Assembly (NCBI RefSeq): GCF_030504985.1
Contig: NZ_JASERU010000004.1
Span: forward strand, 1-64,000
Direction of reading: 5' to 3'
Length of the DNA stretch: 64,000 nt
From: Fulvimonas sp. R45
GTDB taxonomy: Bacteria; Pseudomonadota; Gammaproteobacteria; Xanthomonadales; Rhodanobacteraceae
The position numbers and the translations under genes are program-made. The notes beneath the pieces were generated by a model that made no database searches, was not told the DNA's origin, and saw only the letters and a program-made list of their open reading frames with translations. This document shows, piece by piece, positions 36,645 through 46,645 of the stretch (the first letter of the stretch is position 1; each line of letters begins with the position of its first letter).

Positions 36645-37757
36645 TCAATTGCTGCTGTGATTGAAGTAGTACTGGGACGTTGCGGCGGTGCTGAGTGCGG
36701 TCGTCAGCGGCAGCACCTGGCTCAGGAAGCGGTTCCAGCGGGTGACGCCCGCGGCACCCACGAACACCACGTCGCCTGGCCGCACCTTGAAATGGTCGGC
36801 CAGTGCGAAGGCCGACGGTGAGCGCGCGTTCAACTCGTACACCGTGGCGGGTTCGCTTTCGATGTTGCGGGCGCCGCGGATCACGTAGACGGCCTTGCCT
36901 TTGGAGGTGGACTGGTTCAGGCCACCTGCGCGGCCCAGCGCCTGGGTCAGGGTCAGGTCGGAGGTCTTGAAGGGGAGGGCCATGGGGCGCATCACCTCGC
37001 CCAGCACATAGACCTCCTGGCGGTCGTTGTAGGGCAGGTACAGGCGGTCGCCGTCCTTCAGGTAGATGTTCTCGGCCAGTCCCTTGCCATGGTCGAGCTG
37101 GTCCAGGTTGATGTGATAGGCCTGGCCGTCGCGCGTCAGCACGAGGTTCGAGAGGTTGGCCTCCTTGGTATCGACACCGGCCGTACCGATGGCCTGCGCC
37201 AGGGTCAGTGGCACGGCGTTGATCGGCTGCGGGTCCGTCTTCATGAAGGCGCCGCTCAGCAGCACGTGCTGGCTGCCGTAGCCGATCACGCTGACGTCCA
37301 CCTGGGGCTTCTCGATATACGTGGCCAGCTTGTCGCTGATCGCCTTGCGCAGTTCCTCGATAGTCATGCCGGCCACCTTGAGCTGTCCCACGTAGGGGTA
37401 GAACAGGGTGCCGTCGGAACGCACCAGGCGGCCATTGGCCAGCGGCTGCTGTTGCGGGCCAGCGGGCGAGGTCAACTCAGGGTGGTCCCAGACAGTGATG
37501 TACAGGGTGTCGCCGGCGCCGATGCGATATGGCTCGGGCTGGTAGGCCAGGAGCGAGGGAGGCACTGCGTTGCTCTGGCCGGCGGCCTGGTCCATCACCA
37601 GCAGCTTCGGGGTGATCGGCACCAGCTGCACGTGACTGTTGTCGGCCTGGTTGTCGCGCACCAGCTTGCCGGTGGACATGTGCTGGCCGGGTGCCCAGAT
37701 ACAACCGCCGAGCAGGCTGACGGAGACGGTGATGGCGAGGAGCGGAAGCGTCTTCAT
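36645..37757 (-). CDS. wza: Wza-type polysaccharide export lipoprotein
   Basis: Outer-membrane polysaccharide exporter (OPX class A), forming the octameric exit channel. The 370 residues begin with a lipoprotein signal (LLAITVSVSLLGGC, Cys near residue 19). The PES domain is PYRIGAGDTLYITVWDHPELTSPAG, and SLBB repeats follow (HVLLSGAFMKTDPQPI, EVYVLGEVMRPMALPF). RPGDVVFVGAAGVTRWNRFLSQVLP leads into the C-terminal amphipathic helix that spans the outer membrane. The upstream in-frame ATG lacks a signal pattern. E. coli counterparts are Wza and GfcE. Confidence 0.93.
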   Translation of the reverse strand: MKTLPLLAITVSVSLLGGCIWAPGQHMSTGKLVRDNQADNSHVQLVPITPKLLVMDQAAGQSNAVPPSLLAYQPEPYRIGAGDTLYITVWDHPELTSPAGPQQQPLANGRLVRSDGTLFYPYVGQLKVAGMTIEELRKAISDKLATYIEKPQVDVSVIGYGSQHVLLSGAFMKTDPQPINAVPLTLAQAIGTAGVDTKEANLSNLVLTRDGQAYHINLDQLDHGKGLAENIYLKDGDRLYLPYNDRQEVYVLGEVMRPMALPFKTSDLTLTQALGRAGGLNQSTSKGKAVYVIRGARNIESEPATVYELNARSPSAFALADHFKVRPGDVVFVGAAGVTRWNRFLSQVLPLTTALSTAATSQYYFNHSSN

Positions 37758-37857
37758 GGCGGAGCGGTAACCCTTGGCTGCCTTACATGCGGGCACGAAA
37801 AACCGTGCCGGACGCATCCGGCACGGCCATGCATGCGACTCTCACGGGGAGAGCGAC

Positions 37858-38160
37858 TCAGTGCGTGCCGGTGGTGCCCGTGGTACCCGTACCGCCGGTA
37901 CCACCCGTGCCGCCCTGGTTTTCGTTGCCGTGGTTGCTGCTGCTGGTGGCGCCGGCAAGCACGGCGACAGCCGTCGCGCCCATGCCGATGTAGACAGCGG
38001 TGAGGGTGCCCTTGGAGGCCTGGCCCGCGACGGCGGCGCCTGGCACGGTCGGAGCGGCGGCGGACTGCGACTGGTCCTGCGCCGGGGCCTTCGCGGCAAA
38101 AGCCTGGCTGGCGAGACCGGCGGCCGCCACGGCGATGAGCAGCGTCTTCATCGTTTTCAT
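37858..38160 (-). CDS. yjbE: YjbE/GfcA-like small secreted Gly/Thr-rich protein
   Basis: A 100-residue protein with a signal peptide (LLIAVAAAGLASQAFAA), a second hydrophobic stretch (LTAVYIGMGATAVAVLAGA) and a low-complexity tail of Gly and Thr repeats (QGGTGGTGGTGTTGTTG). Small threonine-rich proteins of this build, YjbE and GfcA (YmcD), head the yjbEFGH and gfc operons of E. coli; their role is unknown. Identity is assigned from build and position, because the low-complexity sequence does not allow a firm homology claim. It heads the leftward arm, divergent from wzb. Confidence 0.65.
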   Translation of the reverse strand: MKTMKTLLIAVAAAGLASQAFAAKAPAQDQSQSAAAPTVPGAAVAGQASKGTLTAVYIGMGATAVAVLAGATSSSNHGNENQGGTGGTGGTGTTGTTGTH

Positions 38161-38519
38161 GGGTAGGGAGCTCCCTGCGGTTGACGTCAGGCGGAGTATA
38201 GCCATAACCAGACGGCAAATGTCCGCTTGTCGTGAAGGTGTGCCCAGCTTGTTCAGCTTTGCGTCGAGCCCTGCATGCAACACTCGGTTTCTGGCGGTAC
38301 CGGGCCCATCGAATGATGCGTTGCCCAAACCGGGTGTGTTGCGTAGTCTTTGCGCGCCGCCCAGCATCCGCCAGAGTGCCGGATCCGGGACGACAAGGGG
38401 CGGATCCGGGTTATTGCCAGCCATGCCGAGACGATTGCTTCTGCGGCGACGGCCCAAAGGAATGCCGCCGCGTCGCTGGACGCAGCCGCGCCGGTGACGA
38501 ATCGGAGAGACGAGCCACA
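38161..38519. promoter_or_regulatory. divergent control region of the export genes
   Basis: This 359-base gap separates the leftward yjbE-wza-yjbFGH arm from the rightward wzb-wzc arm and must hold promoters for both. No gene was found in it. No JUMPstart-like motif or perfect CRP palindrome was seen; GGGCGGATCCGGG and a CCGGATCCGGG string recur near 38381-38408 as a short imperfect repeat. Confidence 0.5.
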
Positions 38520-38957
38520 GTGTTCAAAAGGATCTTGACGGTATGTGTCGGCAATATCTGCCGCAGCCCCACGGCCGAATACCTGCTGCGACAGCAGGTC
38601 TCGCACCGGGGCATCGAGGTGGGGAGCGCCGGCCTGGCCGCCATGAACGACTACCCCATGGACGAAACCGCTGCCCGGGTCATGGGCGAGCATGGGGTGG
38701 ATGGCTCGGCGCATCGCGCCCGCCAGGTCAGTCCTGAACTGCTGCGTGAGTTCGACCTGATCCTGGGGATGGAAAAAAGCCACCTGGCCGCCCTGGCGCG
38801 TCTGGCTCCCGAGGCCAGCGGCAAGCTGTTCCTGCTCGACAAGTGGGTGGAAGCGCGGGATATTCCCGACCCGTATCGACAACAGCGGCCGGCGTTCGAA
38901 CACGTGTTTGCGCTGATCGACCGCGGTGTCCGCAGTTGGCTGCCTTACCTGCAGTAG
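38520..38957 (+). CDS. wzb: Wzb/Etp-type low-molecular-weight protein-tyrosine phosphatase
   Basis: Dephosphorylates the tyrosine kinase Wzc, allowing polymer export to cycle. The 145 residues carry the P-loop CVGNICRSP (Cys9-x5-Arg15) and the general-acid Asp in DIPDPYRQ. GTG at 38520 is chosen because the family begins right there (MFKRILTVCVGN). It starts the rightward arm 46 bases before wzc. The kinase-phosphatase pairing is that of Wzb/Wzc and Etp/Etk. Confidence 0.93.
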   Translation: MFKRILTVCVGNICRSPTAEYLLRQQVSHRGIEVGSAGLAAMNDYPMDETAARVMGEHGVDGSAHRARQVSPELLREFDLILGMEKSHLAALARLAPEASGKLFLLDKWVEARDIPDPYRQQRPAFEHVFALIDRGVRSWLPYLQ

Positions 38958-39002
38958 CCGATTCCGCCGTATTTCTTCATTCCACCCGATAAAGCGAACT
39001 TC

Positions 39003-41204
39003 ATGGCAGCCGCGCAAAGCACAACCTCACGCGACGACGAAATCGACCTCAATGCCCTGCTGGGAACCCTGATCGATCACAAGTGGTTGATCGTGGTGGT
39101 GACTGCGGCCTTTTTCGTGTTCAGCGTGGCGTACGCCATCCTGGCCACGCCGATCTACCAGGCCAATGCGATGGTGCAGGTGGAGCAGAAGGTGCCGGAC
39201 CTGCCCGGCCTGAGCGCCATTACCCAGACACTGGGCGCCTCCAACTCCGAAGCCACCACCGAGATCGCGATCATCACCTCGCGTTCGGTGCTGGGCAAGG
39301 CGGTGGACAACCTCAACCTCAACGTGGTGGTGAAGCCGCATCGTTTCCCGCTGATCGGTGGTTTCATCGCCCGCCATTTTTCGCCCGACAAGCCGGGCGA
39401 AGTGGCCTCGCCCTGGCTTGGTATCGCCCGCGATGACTGGGGTGGATCGGTGCTGGACGTATTCCAGCTCGATGTCCCGGGCGGTCTGCTCGGTAGGCGC
39501 CTGATGCTGGTGGCCGGCGCACATGGCGCCTACACCCTGTTGAATGACGATGGCGACATGCTGTTACAGGGTCAGGTGGGACAGGTGGCCAAAGGTCACG
39601 GCGTGACCATGCAGGTGAAGACCCTGGTAGCCAATCCGGGCATGCGCTTCGATGTGGTGCGCAACCGCGAGCTGGCCACGCTCAGTGACCTGGCGCAGAA
39701 GATCAATGCCAGCGAACAGGGCAAGGATTCCGGCATCATCGGCCTGACCTATGAAAATGCCGATCCGCAGCTGGCCGCCGCCGTGCTGGACCAGGTCAGC
39801 GAGGCCTACGTGCGTCAGAACGTGGACCGCAATTCGGCCCAGGCCGCCAACAGCCTGCGGTTCGTCAAGGAACAGCTGCCGCTGGTACGCCAGAAGCTGG
39901 AAAAGGCGCAGGCCGCGCTCAATGCCTTCCAGACCAAGGCCCACTCGGTCGACATTACCTTGCAAACCAAGGGCTTGCTGGACCAGATCGTTGCCGTCGA
40001 GACGAGCATCCAGCAACTGCAGATGCAGCAGGCGGACATGGAGCGGCGCTTCACCAAGGACCATCCTGCCTACAAGGCCCTGATGCAGCAGATAGGGCAG
40101 CTTCAGGCCCAGAAGGCCGGCATGGAGAAGCAGGTGGACAGCCTGCCCGATACCCAGCGCGACCTGCTTCGCCTCACCGAGGACGTGAAGGTCAGCAATT
40201 CCACCTATACCGGCCTGCTCGACCAGGCGCAGCAGTTGGAAATTGCACGCGCCGGCACGGTCGGCAACGTGCGCATCGTCGACAAGGCGGCGGTGGACGT
40301 CACCAAGCCGGTGAAGCCGAAAAAGGCCATCGTGGTGATCGGGGGCACCTTCCTTGGCGCGTTCCTGGCCGTGGCTTTCATCTTCCTGCGGCAGATGCTC
40401 AATCGTGGTGTCGAAGATCCTGCCGACATTGAACAGCTGGGCCTGCCGGTCTATGCCTCCATCCCGCTCAGCGAGCAGGAGCGCAGCATCACGGTACAAG
40501 GCCCGCATCGGCATAGCGACGGGCGTCAGCACCTGCTGGCGGTGAGCGACCCCGCCGACCTAGCCACGGAAGCCCTGCGCAGCCTGCGCACCAGCCTGCA
40601 TTTCGCCCGGCTGGAGGCCAAGAACAACCTGCTGATGATCTCCGGTTCCAGTCCCAACGCCGGCAAGACCTTCGTATCGGCGAACCTGGCCGCGGTGATT
40701 GCGCAGTCCGGTCAAAGGGTGCTGCTGATCGATGCCGACATGCGCAAGGGCAGCCAGCACAAGGTGCTGGGCGGTCGGGCCGAGAACGGACTGTCCGAGC
40801 TGATTGCCGGACAGATCGACCTGGCCACGGCCGTCCGTCCGGTGGCCGGTGTGGAGAAGCTGCATTTCATCGCCCGCGGCAAGGTGCCGCCGAACCCGTC
40901 CGAATTGCTCATGAACGCAGGGTTCACGACCCTGCTGAAGCAGATCCTGCCGCTCTACGACCTGGTCATCATCGATACCCCACCCATCCTGGCGGTGACC
41001 GACGCCGCCGTGATCGGCCACCACGCGGGCACCAGCCTGCTGGTGGTGCGTTTCGGGCTGAACCAGGCGCGAGAAATCGCCCTGGCCAAGCAGCGTTTCG
41101 AGCAGAACGGCGTTCAGATCAAAGGTGCGATCTTCAACGCGGTGGAGAAGCGCAGCGCCGGCTACTACTCCTACGGCTACTACGAGTACAAAGCGGCCAG
41201 GTAA
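39003..41204 (+). CDS. wzc: Wzc/Etk-type bacterial tyrosine autokinase
   Basis: Inner-membrane polysaccharide co-polymerase and BY-kinase that controls chain length and export with Wza. The 733 residues contain an N-terminal Wzz domain (DEIDLNALLGTLIDHKW, first membrane helix about 30-50), a coiled-coil periplasmic part and GNVR region (about 270-400), a second helix near 440, then the kinase domain with Walker A SGSSPNAGKTFVSA (about 547), Walker A' VLLIDADMRKG and Walker B LVIIDTPP. The C-terminal tyrosine cluster YYSYGYYEY (residues about 722-730) is the autophosphorylated tail. ATG at 39003. Confidence 0.95.
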   Translation: MAAAQSTTSRDDEIDLNALLGTLIDHKWLIVVVTAAFFVFSVAYAILATPIYQANAMVQVEQKVPDLPGLSAITQTLGASNSEATTEIAIITSRSVLGKAVDNLNLNVVVKPHRFPLIGGFIARHFSPDKPGEVASPWLGIARDDWGGSVLDVFQLDVPGGLLGRRLMLVAGAHGAYTLLNDDGDMLLQGQVGQVAKGHGVTMQVKTLVANPGMRFDVVRNRELATLSDLAQKINASEQGKDSGIIGLTYENADPQLAAAVLDQVSEAYVRQNVDRNSAQAANSLRFVKEQLPLVRQKLEKAQAALNAFQTKAHSVDITLQTKGLLDQIVAVETSIQQLQMQQADMERRFTKDHPAYKALMQQIGQLQAQKAGMEKQVDSLPDTQRDLLRLTEDVKVSNSTYTGLLDQAQQLEIARAGTVGNVRIVDKAAVDVTKPVKPKKAIVVIGGTFLGAFLAVAFIFLRQMLNRGVEDPADIEQLGLPVYASIPLSEQERSITVQGPHRHSDGRQHLLAVSDPADLATEALRSLRTSLHFARLEAKNNLLMISGSSPNAGKTFVSANLAAVIAQSGQRVLLIDADMRKGSQHKVLGGRAENGLSELIAGQIDLATAVRPVAGVEKLHFIARGKVPPNPSELLMNAGFTTLLKQILPLYDLVIIDTPPILAVTDAAVIGHHAGTSLLVVRFGLNQAREIALAKQRFEQNGVQIKGAIFNAVEKRSAGYYSYGYYEYKAAR

Positions 41205-41245
41205 CCAGCCGGCAGGTCGCATTACTGCAATTTACACACGCAAGA

Positions 41246-41268
41246 CTTCGCCCACATCGTGGGCGAAG
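41246..41268. terminator. stem-loop after wzc
   Basis: CTTCGCCCAC-ATC-GTGGGCGAAG has a perfect 10-bp stem and 3-base loop, 42 bases after the wzc stop. Without a T-run it may be a weak terminator or processing site separating the export arm from the sugar cassette. Confidence 0.5.
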
Positions 41269-41363
41269 GCACGACAACTCCCCACCTGTCCGCAGGGGAG
41301 GCGGGAGGGAGCAAGCCCAGGCACTGCAAGGAAGATGGCCAGCCACTTCCGAAATGCCGAATT

Positions 41364-41379
41364 TGTGACGAGAATCACA
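41364..41379. promoter_or_regulatory. CRP/Clp-type binding palindrome
   Basis: TGTGA-CGAGAA-TCACA matches the CRP consensus TGTGA-N6-TCACA in all ten defined positions. It is nested in a longer inverted repeat (TTCCGAAATG at 41347-41356 with CATTTCGGAA at 41378-41387). It lies 75 bases before the tviB-like start codon in the only sizeable gap between wzc and that gene. In Xanthomonadales the CRP homologue Clp, which responds to cyclic di-GMP, uses the same consensus and regulates exopolysaccharide genes. Confidence 0.65.
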
Positions 41380-41453
41380 TTTCGGAATTCGGGTGACGGC
41401 TCTTGCCGCGCCTGTCCTCCATCCCAGCAGATCACCAGGACAACGGATACACC

Positions 41454-42731
41454 ATGCAATCACTGGACAACGCAAAGATCGCGATCATCGGCCTGGGTTA
41501 CGTCGGCCTGCCACTGGCAGTGGAATTCGGCAAGCAGTTCGACGTCACGGGCTTCGACATCAACGAGAAGCGGATCCAGGAGCTGCGCAGCGGCATCGAC
41601 CACACCTTGGAAACCTCGGCCGAGGAACTCGCTTCGGCCGCCCGCCTTGGCTATACCTCGAACCTAGAGGTGCTACGGGGATGCAATGTATTCATCGTTA
41701 CCGTGCCTACGCCAATCGATGGAGCCAAGCGCCCCGATCTGACGCCGCTGGTAAAGGCCAGCACAAGCCTGGGCAAGGTGCTGAAGAGCGGAGACGTGGT
41801 TGTGTACGAATCCACGGTATACCCGGGATGCACGGAGGAGGTATGCGTTCCCTTGCTGGAGCGCGAGTCAGGCCTGAAGTTCAACCAGGACTTTTTCGTC
41901 GGTTATAGCCCCGAGCGGATAAATCCCGGCGACAAACAGCATCGTGTCACCACCATCCGCAAGGTGACGTCGGGCTCCACGCCCGACGTCGCCGAGTTCG
42001 TGGACAAGCTTTATGCCAGCATAATCACTGCCGGCACGCACAAGGCCAGTTCGCTGAAGGTGGCCGAAGCTGCGAAGGTCATCGAGAATACCCAGCGTGA
42101 CCTCAATATCGCCTTGGTCAACGATCTGGCCATGCTATTCAACAAGCTCGGTATCGATACGTTGGAAGTATTGGAAGCCGCGGGCACGAAGTGGAACTTC
42201 TTGCCGTTCCGTCCGGGCCTGGTGGGTGGCCATTGCATAAGCGTGGATCCCTACTACCTCACGCACAAGGCGCAAGAGGTTGGCCACCACCCAGATGTGA
42301 TCCTCGCCGGGCGTCGCACCAATGACGGGATGGGGCCGTATATCGCCAACGAAGTGATACGGCTGATGGTGCGCAAGGGAATCAATCCTGTCGGCGCACG
42401 CATTCTGTTGTTGGGGCTGGCCTTCAAGGAAAACTGCCCGGACCTGCGCAACACCAGAGTGGTGGACATCATCCAGTCTCTGCGGGACTACAACGCAAAC
42501 GTCGATGTGTTTGATCCTTGGGCGGATGCCGACGAAGCAAGGCACGAATACGCCATTGAACTGGTAGAGCAACCACAGGCAGGCACCTACGATGCAGTGG
42601 TCATAGCGGTAGGGCATGAGCAGTTCGTAGCGTTGGGCGCCAGTGGAATCCGTGCGCTGGGCAAGCCAGCTGCCGTGCTCTATGACGTCAAGTGCGTGTT
42701 GCCGCGTGGCGAGGCCGATGGCCGTCTTTGA
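41454..42731 (+). CDS. tviB: UDP-N-acetylhexosamine 6-dehydrogenase (TviB/WbpO type)
   Basis: NAD-dependent UDP-sugar 6-dehydrogenase making a UDP-N-acetylhexosaminuronic acid. It has 425 residues, the length of Salmonella Vi-antigen TviB, and long identical-looking stretches such as [49 protein letters not shown] and [16 protein letters not shown]. The Rossmann motif IGLGYVG is at about 11-17 and the catalytic Cys is in [11 protein letters not shown] (about 261). It resembles WbpA/TviB rather than UDP-glucose dehydrogenase, so UDP-GlcNAc (or UDP-GalNAc) is the likely substrate. ATG at 41454. First gene of the repeat-unit cassette. Confidence 0.9.
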   Translation: MQSLDNAKIAIIGLGYVGLPLAVEFGKQFDVTGFDINEKRIQELRSGIDHTLETSAEELASAARLGYTSNLEVLRGCNVFIVTVPTPIDGAKRPDLTPLVKASTSLGKVLKSGDVVVYESTVYPGCTEEVCVPLLERESGLKFNQDFFVGYSPERINPGDKQHRVTTIRKVTSGSTPDVAEFVDKLYASIITAGTHKASSLKVAEAAKVIENTQRDLNIALVNDLAMLFNKLGIDTLEVLEAAGTKWNFLPFRPGLVGGHCISVDPYYLTHKAQEVGHHPDVILAGRRTNDGMGPYIANEVIRLMVRKGINPVGARILLLGLAFKENCPDLRNTRVVDIIQSLRDYNANVDVFDPWADADEARHEYAIELVEQPQAGTYDAVVIAVGHEQFVALGASGIRALGKPAAVLYDVKCVLPRGEADGRL

Positions 42732-42751
42732 GTACAAGCAGGATCGATAGC

Positions 42752-43762
42752 ATGAAAGTGTTGGTTACCGGCACCGCCGGCTTCATCGGCTCGCACGTGG
42801 CGCTCAAGCTTCTGGAGCGCGGGGACGAGGTGGTAGGCATCGACAGTCTGAATGACTATTACGATGTCAACCTGAAAAAGGCGCGCCTAGCGCGCTTCAT
42901 GGATAAGCCGGCTTATACGCACATTCAGGCGGATCTTGCCGACCGTGCTGCGATTGAATCGGTGTTTGCCACGCACAAGCCGCAACGCGTCATCAATCTG
43001 GCGGCACAGGCGGGTGTGCGCTATGCGGCGCAGAACCCACATGTCTACGTGGCCAGCAATGTCACCGGATTCCTGCATGTCCTGGAGGGCTGCCGCCATC
43101 ATGGCGTGGAGCATCTGGTGTTTGCATCCACGAGCTCGGTATATGGCGCCAATCGCAAGATGCCGTTCAGCGAGCACCAGAGTACGGAACATCCGCTGAC
43201 CCTGTATGCCGCCACGAAGAAGGCCAACGAGCAGATGGCCCATAGCTACGCGCATCTCTATGGGATACCCAGTACGGGCCTGCGCTTCTTCACGGTATAT
43301 GGTCCGTGGGGACGGCCGGACATGGCCTTGTTCCTGTTCACCAAAGCCATCCTCGCAGGCGAGCCGATCAAGGTGTTCAACCACGGCCATCACAAGCGCA
43401 GTTTTACTTATGTGGATGACATCGTGGAGGGGGTCATCCGCACGTTGGATCGTGCGCCGGGGAAAAATTCCGATTGGGACGCCAATGCTCCCGACCCCGC
43501 CAGCAGTGGCGTGGCGCCGTATCGCCTGTTCAATATTGGCAATCAGGAGCCGGTGGAGCTATTGCGTTATATCGAGGTGCTGGAGCAATGCCTCGGACGC
43601 AAGGCAAAGATGGAAATGCTGCCGCTGCAGGCGGGTGACGTGCCTGACACCGAGGCGGATGTTTCCGAATTGTTTGATGCAGTTGGCTACCAGCCAAAGG
43701 TGCAGGTGCAGGAAGGCGTAGCCAACTTCGTGCAGTGGTATGAGCAGTTCTACACTAAATAA
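42752..43762 (+). CDS. UDP-uronate 4-epimerase (UDP-glucuronate 4-epimerase type)
   Basis: Extended SDR that inverts C4 of a nucleotide sugar. The 336 residues begin [20 protein letters not shown] (GxxGxxG). [20 protein letters not shown] with YAATK (the SxnYxxxK catalytic set), [22 protein letters not shown] and [12 protein letters not shown] are characteristic of UDP-GlcA to UDP-GalA epimerases (Gla/LspL type). No UDP-glucose dehydrogenase is present here, so the local substrate may instead be the N-acetylated uronate made by the preceding enzyme; that is inference. It starts 20 bases after the dehydrogenase stop. Confidence 0.85.
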   Translation: MKVLVTGTAGFIGSHVALKLLERGDEVVGIDSLNDYYDVNLKKARLARFMDKPAYTHIQADLADRAAIESVFATHKPQRVINLAAQAGVRYAAQNPHVYVASNVTGFLHVLEGCRHHGVEHLVFASTSSVYGANRKMPFSEHQSTEHPLTLYAATKKANEQMAHSYAHLYGIPSTGLRFFTVYGPWGRPDMALFLFTKAILAGEPIKVFNHGHHKRSFTYVDDIVEGVIRTLDRAPGKNSDWDANAPDPASSGVAPYRLFNIGNQEPVELLRYIEVLEQCLGRKAKMEMLPLQAGDVPDTEADVSELFDAVGYQPKVQVQEGVANFVQWYEQFYTK

Positions 43763-43775
43763 CTATGCAGGCTAA

Positions 43776-44732
<957 letters not shown>

Positions 44733-44742
44733 GGTGGAGGCC

Positions 44743-45327
44743 ATGACGCATTACCAGCATCCCAGCGCCATCGTGGACGAGGGCGCGCAGATCGGCGAAG
44801 GTTCGCGGGTGTGGCATTTCGTGCACGTTTGTGCGGGTGCGCGCATCGGCAAAGGCGTTTCCCTGGGCCAGAACGTGTTTGTCGGCAATCGCGTGACGAT
44901 TGGCGACCGTTGCAAGATCCAGAACAACGTGTCGGTTTACGACAACGTGACGCTGGAAGAAGGCGTGTTCTGCGGCCCCAGTATGGTGTTCACCAACGTC
45001 TACAACCCGCGCTCGCTGATCGAGCGCAAGGACGAATATCGCGACACGCTGGTGAAGAAGGGCGCCACGCTGGGCGCCAATTGCACCATTGTCTGCGGGG
45101 TTTCCATTGGCGAATTCGCCTTTGTTGGCGCTGGTGCCGTGGTCAACAAGGATGTGCCCGCCTATGCCCTGATGGTAGGCGTGCCGGCGCGCCAGATCGG
45201 CTGGATGAGCGAATTCGGCGAGCAGTTGGAATTGCCTCTGCGGGGCGATGGCGAAGCCGTGTGCTCGCATACACAGGCGCGCTACGTGCTCGAGAACGGC
45301 GTGCTCCACAAGATCGAAAGAGCCTGA
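44743..45327 (+). CDS. wbpD: WbpD/WlbB-type N-acetyltransferase (left-handed beta-helix)
   Basis: Acetylates the 3-amino group of UDP-2-acetamido-3-amino-2,3-dideoxy-glucuronate. The 194 residues form a hexapeptide-repeat beta-helix ([39 protein letters not shown], then repeated I-G-x-x-x-x-I steps) containing FVHVCAGA and [10 protein letters not shown], both hallmarks of WbpD/WlbB. The catalytic Asn-x-x and Glu region lies in the central helical break ([15 protein letters not shown]). The ATG at 44743, preceded by GGTGGAG, is preferred to a GTG three codons upstream. Confidence 0.92.
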   Translation: MTHYQHPSAIVDEGAQIGEGSRVWHFVHVCAGARIGKGVSLGQNVFVGNRVTIGDRCKIQNNVSVYDNVTLEEGVFCGPSMVFTNVYNPRSLIERKDEYRDTLVKKGATLGANCTIVCGVSIGEFAFVGAGAVVNKDVPAYALMVGVPARQIGWMSEFGEQLELPLRGDGEAVCSHTQARYVLENGVLHKIERA

Positions 45328-45345
45328 CCAGGCAACGCCCTGGTC
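45326..45345. terminator. stem-loop after wbpD-like gene
   Basis: GACCAGG-CAACGC-CCTGGTC pairs over 7 bases and overlaps the wbpD-like stop codon. The following 200 bases up to the aminotransferase hold no gene; the structure might reduce read-through into it or stabilise the upstream message. Confidence 0.35.
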
Positions 45346-45544
45346 TCGCTCACCACCTTGGCCAGGTGCATTTCAGCAGCTGAAGGGCTGGTCAAGCCGG
45401 GAACCAGGGCTTCCAGGTCGTTGGACATAAAGTGCAGCATTCCTGCTGATGTACCGGAAGCCGATTGTTTAGCCCTTTCCTTTTCGCCCATTCGGCAACA
45501 AGTGAAAGCAGCTGCATTGCACGTAATCCATTTCGGGAATACTC

Positions 45545-46645
45545 ATGATCGACTTCATCGACCTCAAGGCCCAGCAGGCACGCATCAAGGACAAGATCGA
45601 TGCCGGCATCCAGCGCGTGCTGGCACACGGCCAGTACATTCTGGGTCCGGAAGTGGCGGAGCTGGAAGAGAAGCTGGCTGCCTACACCGGCGCCAGGCAT
45701 TGCATCACCGTGGCCAACGGCACCGACGCCTTGCAGATCGCCCAGATGGCGTTGGGCATCGGTCCCGGCGATGAGGTAATCACGCCCGGCTTCACTTACA
45801 TCGCCACCGCGGAGACGGTGGCCTTGCTGGGTGCCAAGCCGGTCTACGTGGACATTGATCCCCGCACCTACAACCTGGACCCAGCACTGCTGGAAGCGGC
45901 CATCACGCCGAAGACCAAGGCCATCATCCCGGTATCGCTCTACGGCCAGTGCGCCGACTTCGATGCCATCAATGCCATTGCCGCCAAGCATGGCATCACG
46001 GTGATCGAGGACGCTGCGCAGAGCTTCGGCGCCAGTTACAAGGGGCGCAAGAGCTGCAACCTCACCACCATCGCTTGCACCAGCTTCTTCCCCAGCAAGC
46101 CGCTGGGCTGCTATGGGGACGGCGGCGCCATCTTCACCAGCGACGATGAGCTGGCTAAGGTCATGCGCCAGATTGCCCGACACGGGCAGGATCGGCGCTA
46201 TCATCACATTCGCGTAGGCGTAAATAGCCGGCTGGATACCCTGCAGGCCGCCATTCTGTTGCCCAAGCTGGAAATCCTAAACGATGAGATCGAGGTCCGC
46301 CAACGCGTGGCGGGATGTTACAGCGAGCTGCTCTGCAGGGCCGGCGTGGCAACCACGCCTTACATAGAATCGCATAATGGTAGTAGCTGGGCACAATACA
46401 CCATTCAGGTCGATCAACGATCCGACGTGCAGGAGAAGCTCAAGGCGTCTGGCATCCCCACTGCCGTGCATTACCCCATTCCACTCAACCGCCAACCAGC
46501 AGTGGTTGACGTTAAAGCAAAGCTGCCCGTAGGCGATACGGTGGCTGAACGGGTAATTAGCTTGCCAATGCATTCTTACCTTGACCAAACCAGCGTCTCC
46601 GCCATGGCCCAAGCAGTGGCCGACGCTTGTGCTGTGGCAGTCTGA
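45545..46645 (+). CDS. wbpE: WbpE/WlbC-type sugar aminotransferase (DegT family)
   Basis: PLP-dependent aminotransferase converting the 3-keto sugar to the 3-amino sugar. The 366 residues open MIDFIDLKAQQARIKDKIDAGIQRVLAHGQYILGPEVAELE as in WbpE. VANGTDALQIAQMALGIGPGDEVITP is the family signature, and the PLP lysine is in CTSFFPSKPLGCYGDGG (Lys about residue 185). IEDAAQSFGA positions the cofactor ring. With wbpB and wbpD it completes the UDP-GlcNAc3NAcA set. Stop overlaps the next start (TGATG). Confidence 0.93.
   Translation: MIDFIDLKAQQARIKDKIDAGIQRVLAHGQYILGPEVAELEEKLAAYTGARHCITVANGTDALQIAQMALGIGPGDEVITPGFTYIATAETVALLGAKPVYVDIDPRTYNLDPALLEAAITPKTKAIIPVSLYGQCADFDAINAIAAKHGITVIEDAAQSFGASYKGRKSCNLTTIACTSFFPSKPLGCYGDGGAIFTSDDELAKVMRQIARHGQDRRYHHIRVGVNSRLDTLQAAILLPKLEILNDEIEVRQRVAGCYSELLCRAGVATTPYIESHNGSSWAQYTIQVDQRSDVQEKLKASGIPTAVHYPIPLNRQPAVVDVKAKLPVGDTVAERVISLPMHSYLDQTSVSAMAQAVADACAVAV

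Noticed and set aside
41246-41268. Strong Rho-independent terminator after wzc
   Set aside because: The stem is strong but no T-run follows, so it is kept only as a terminator-like stem-loop.
42752-43762. WbpI-like 2-epimerase
   Set aside because: The motifs are of an extended SDR 4-epimerase with SxnYxxxK, not of the UDP-GlcNAc 2-epimerase fold.
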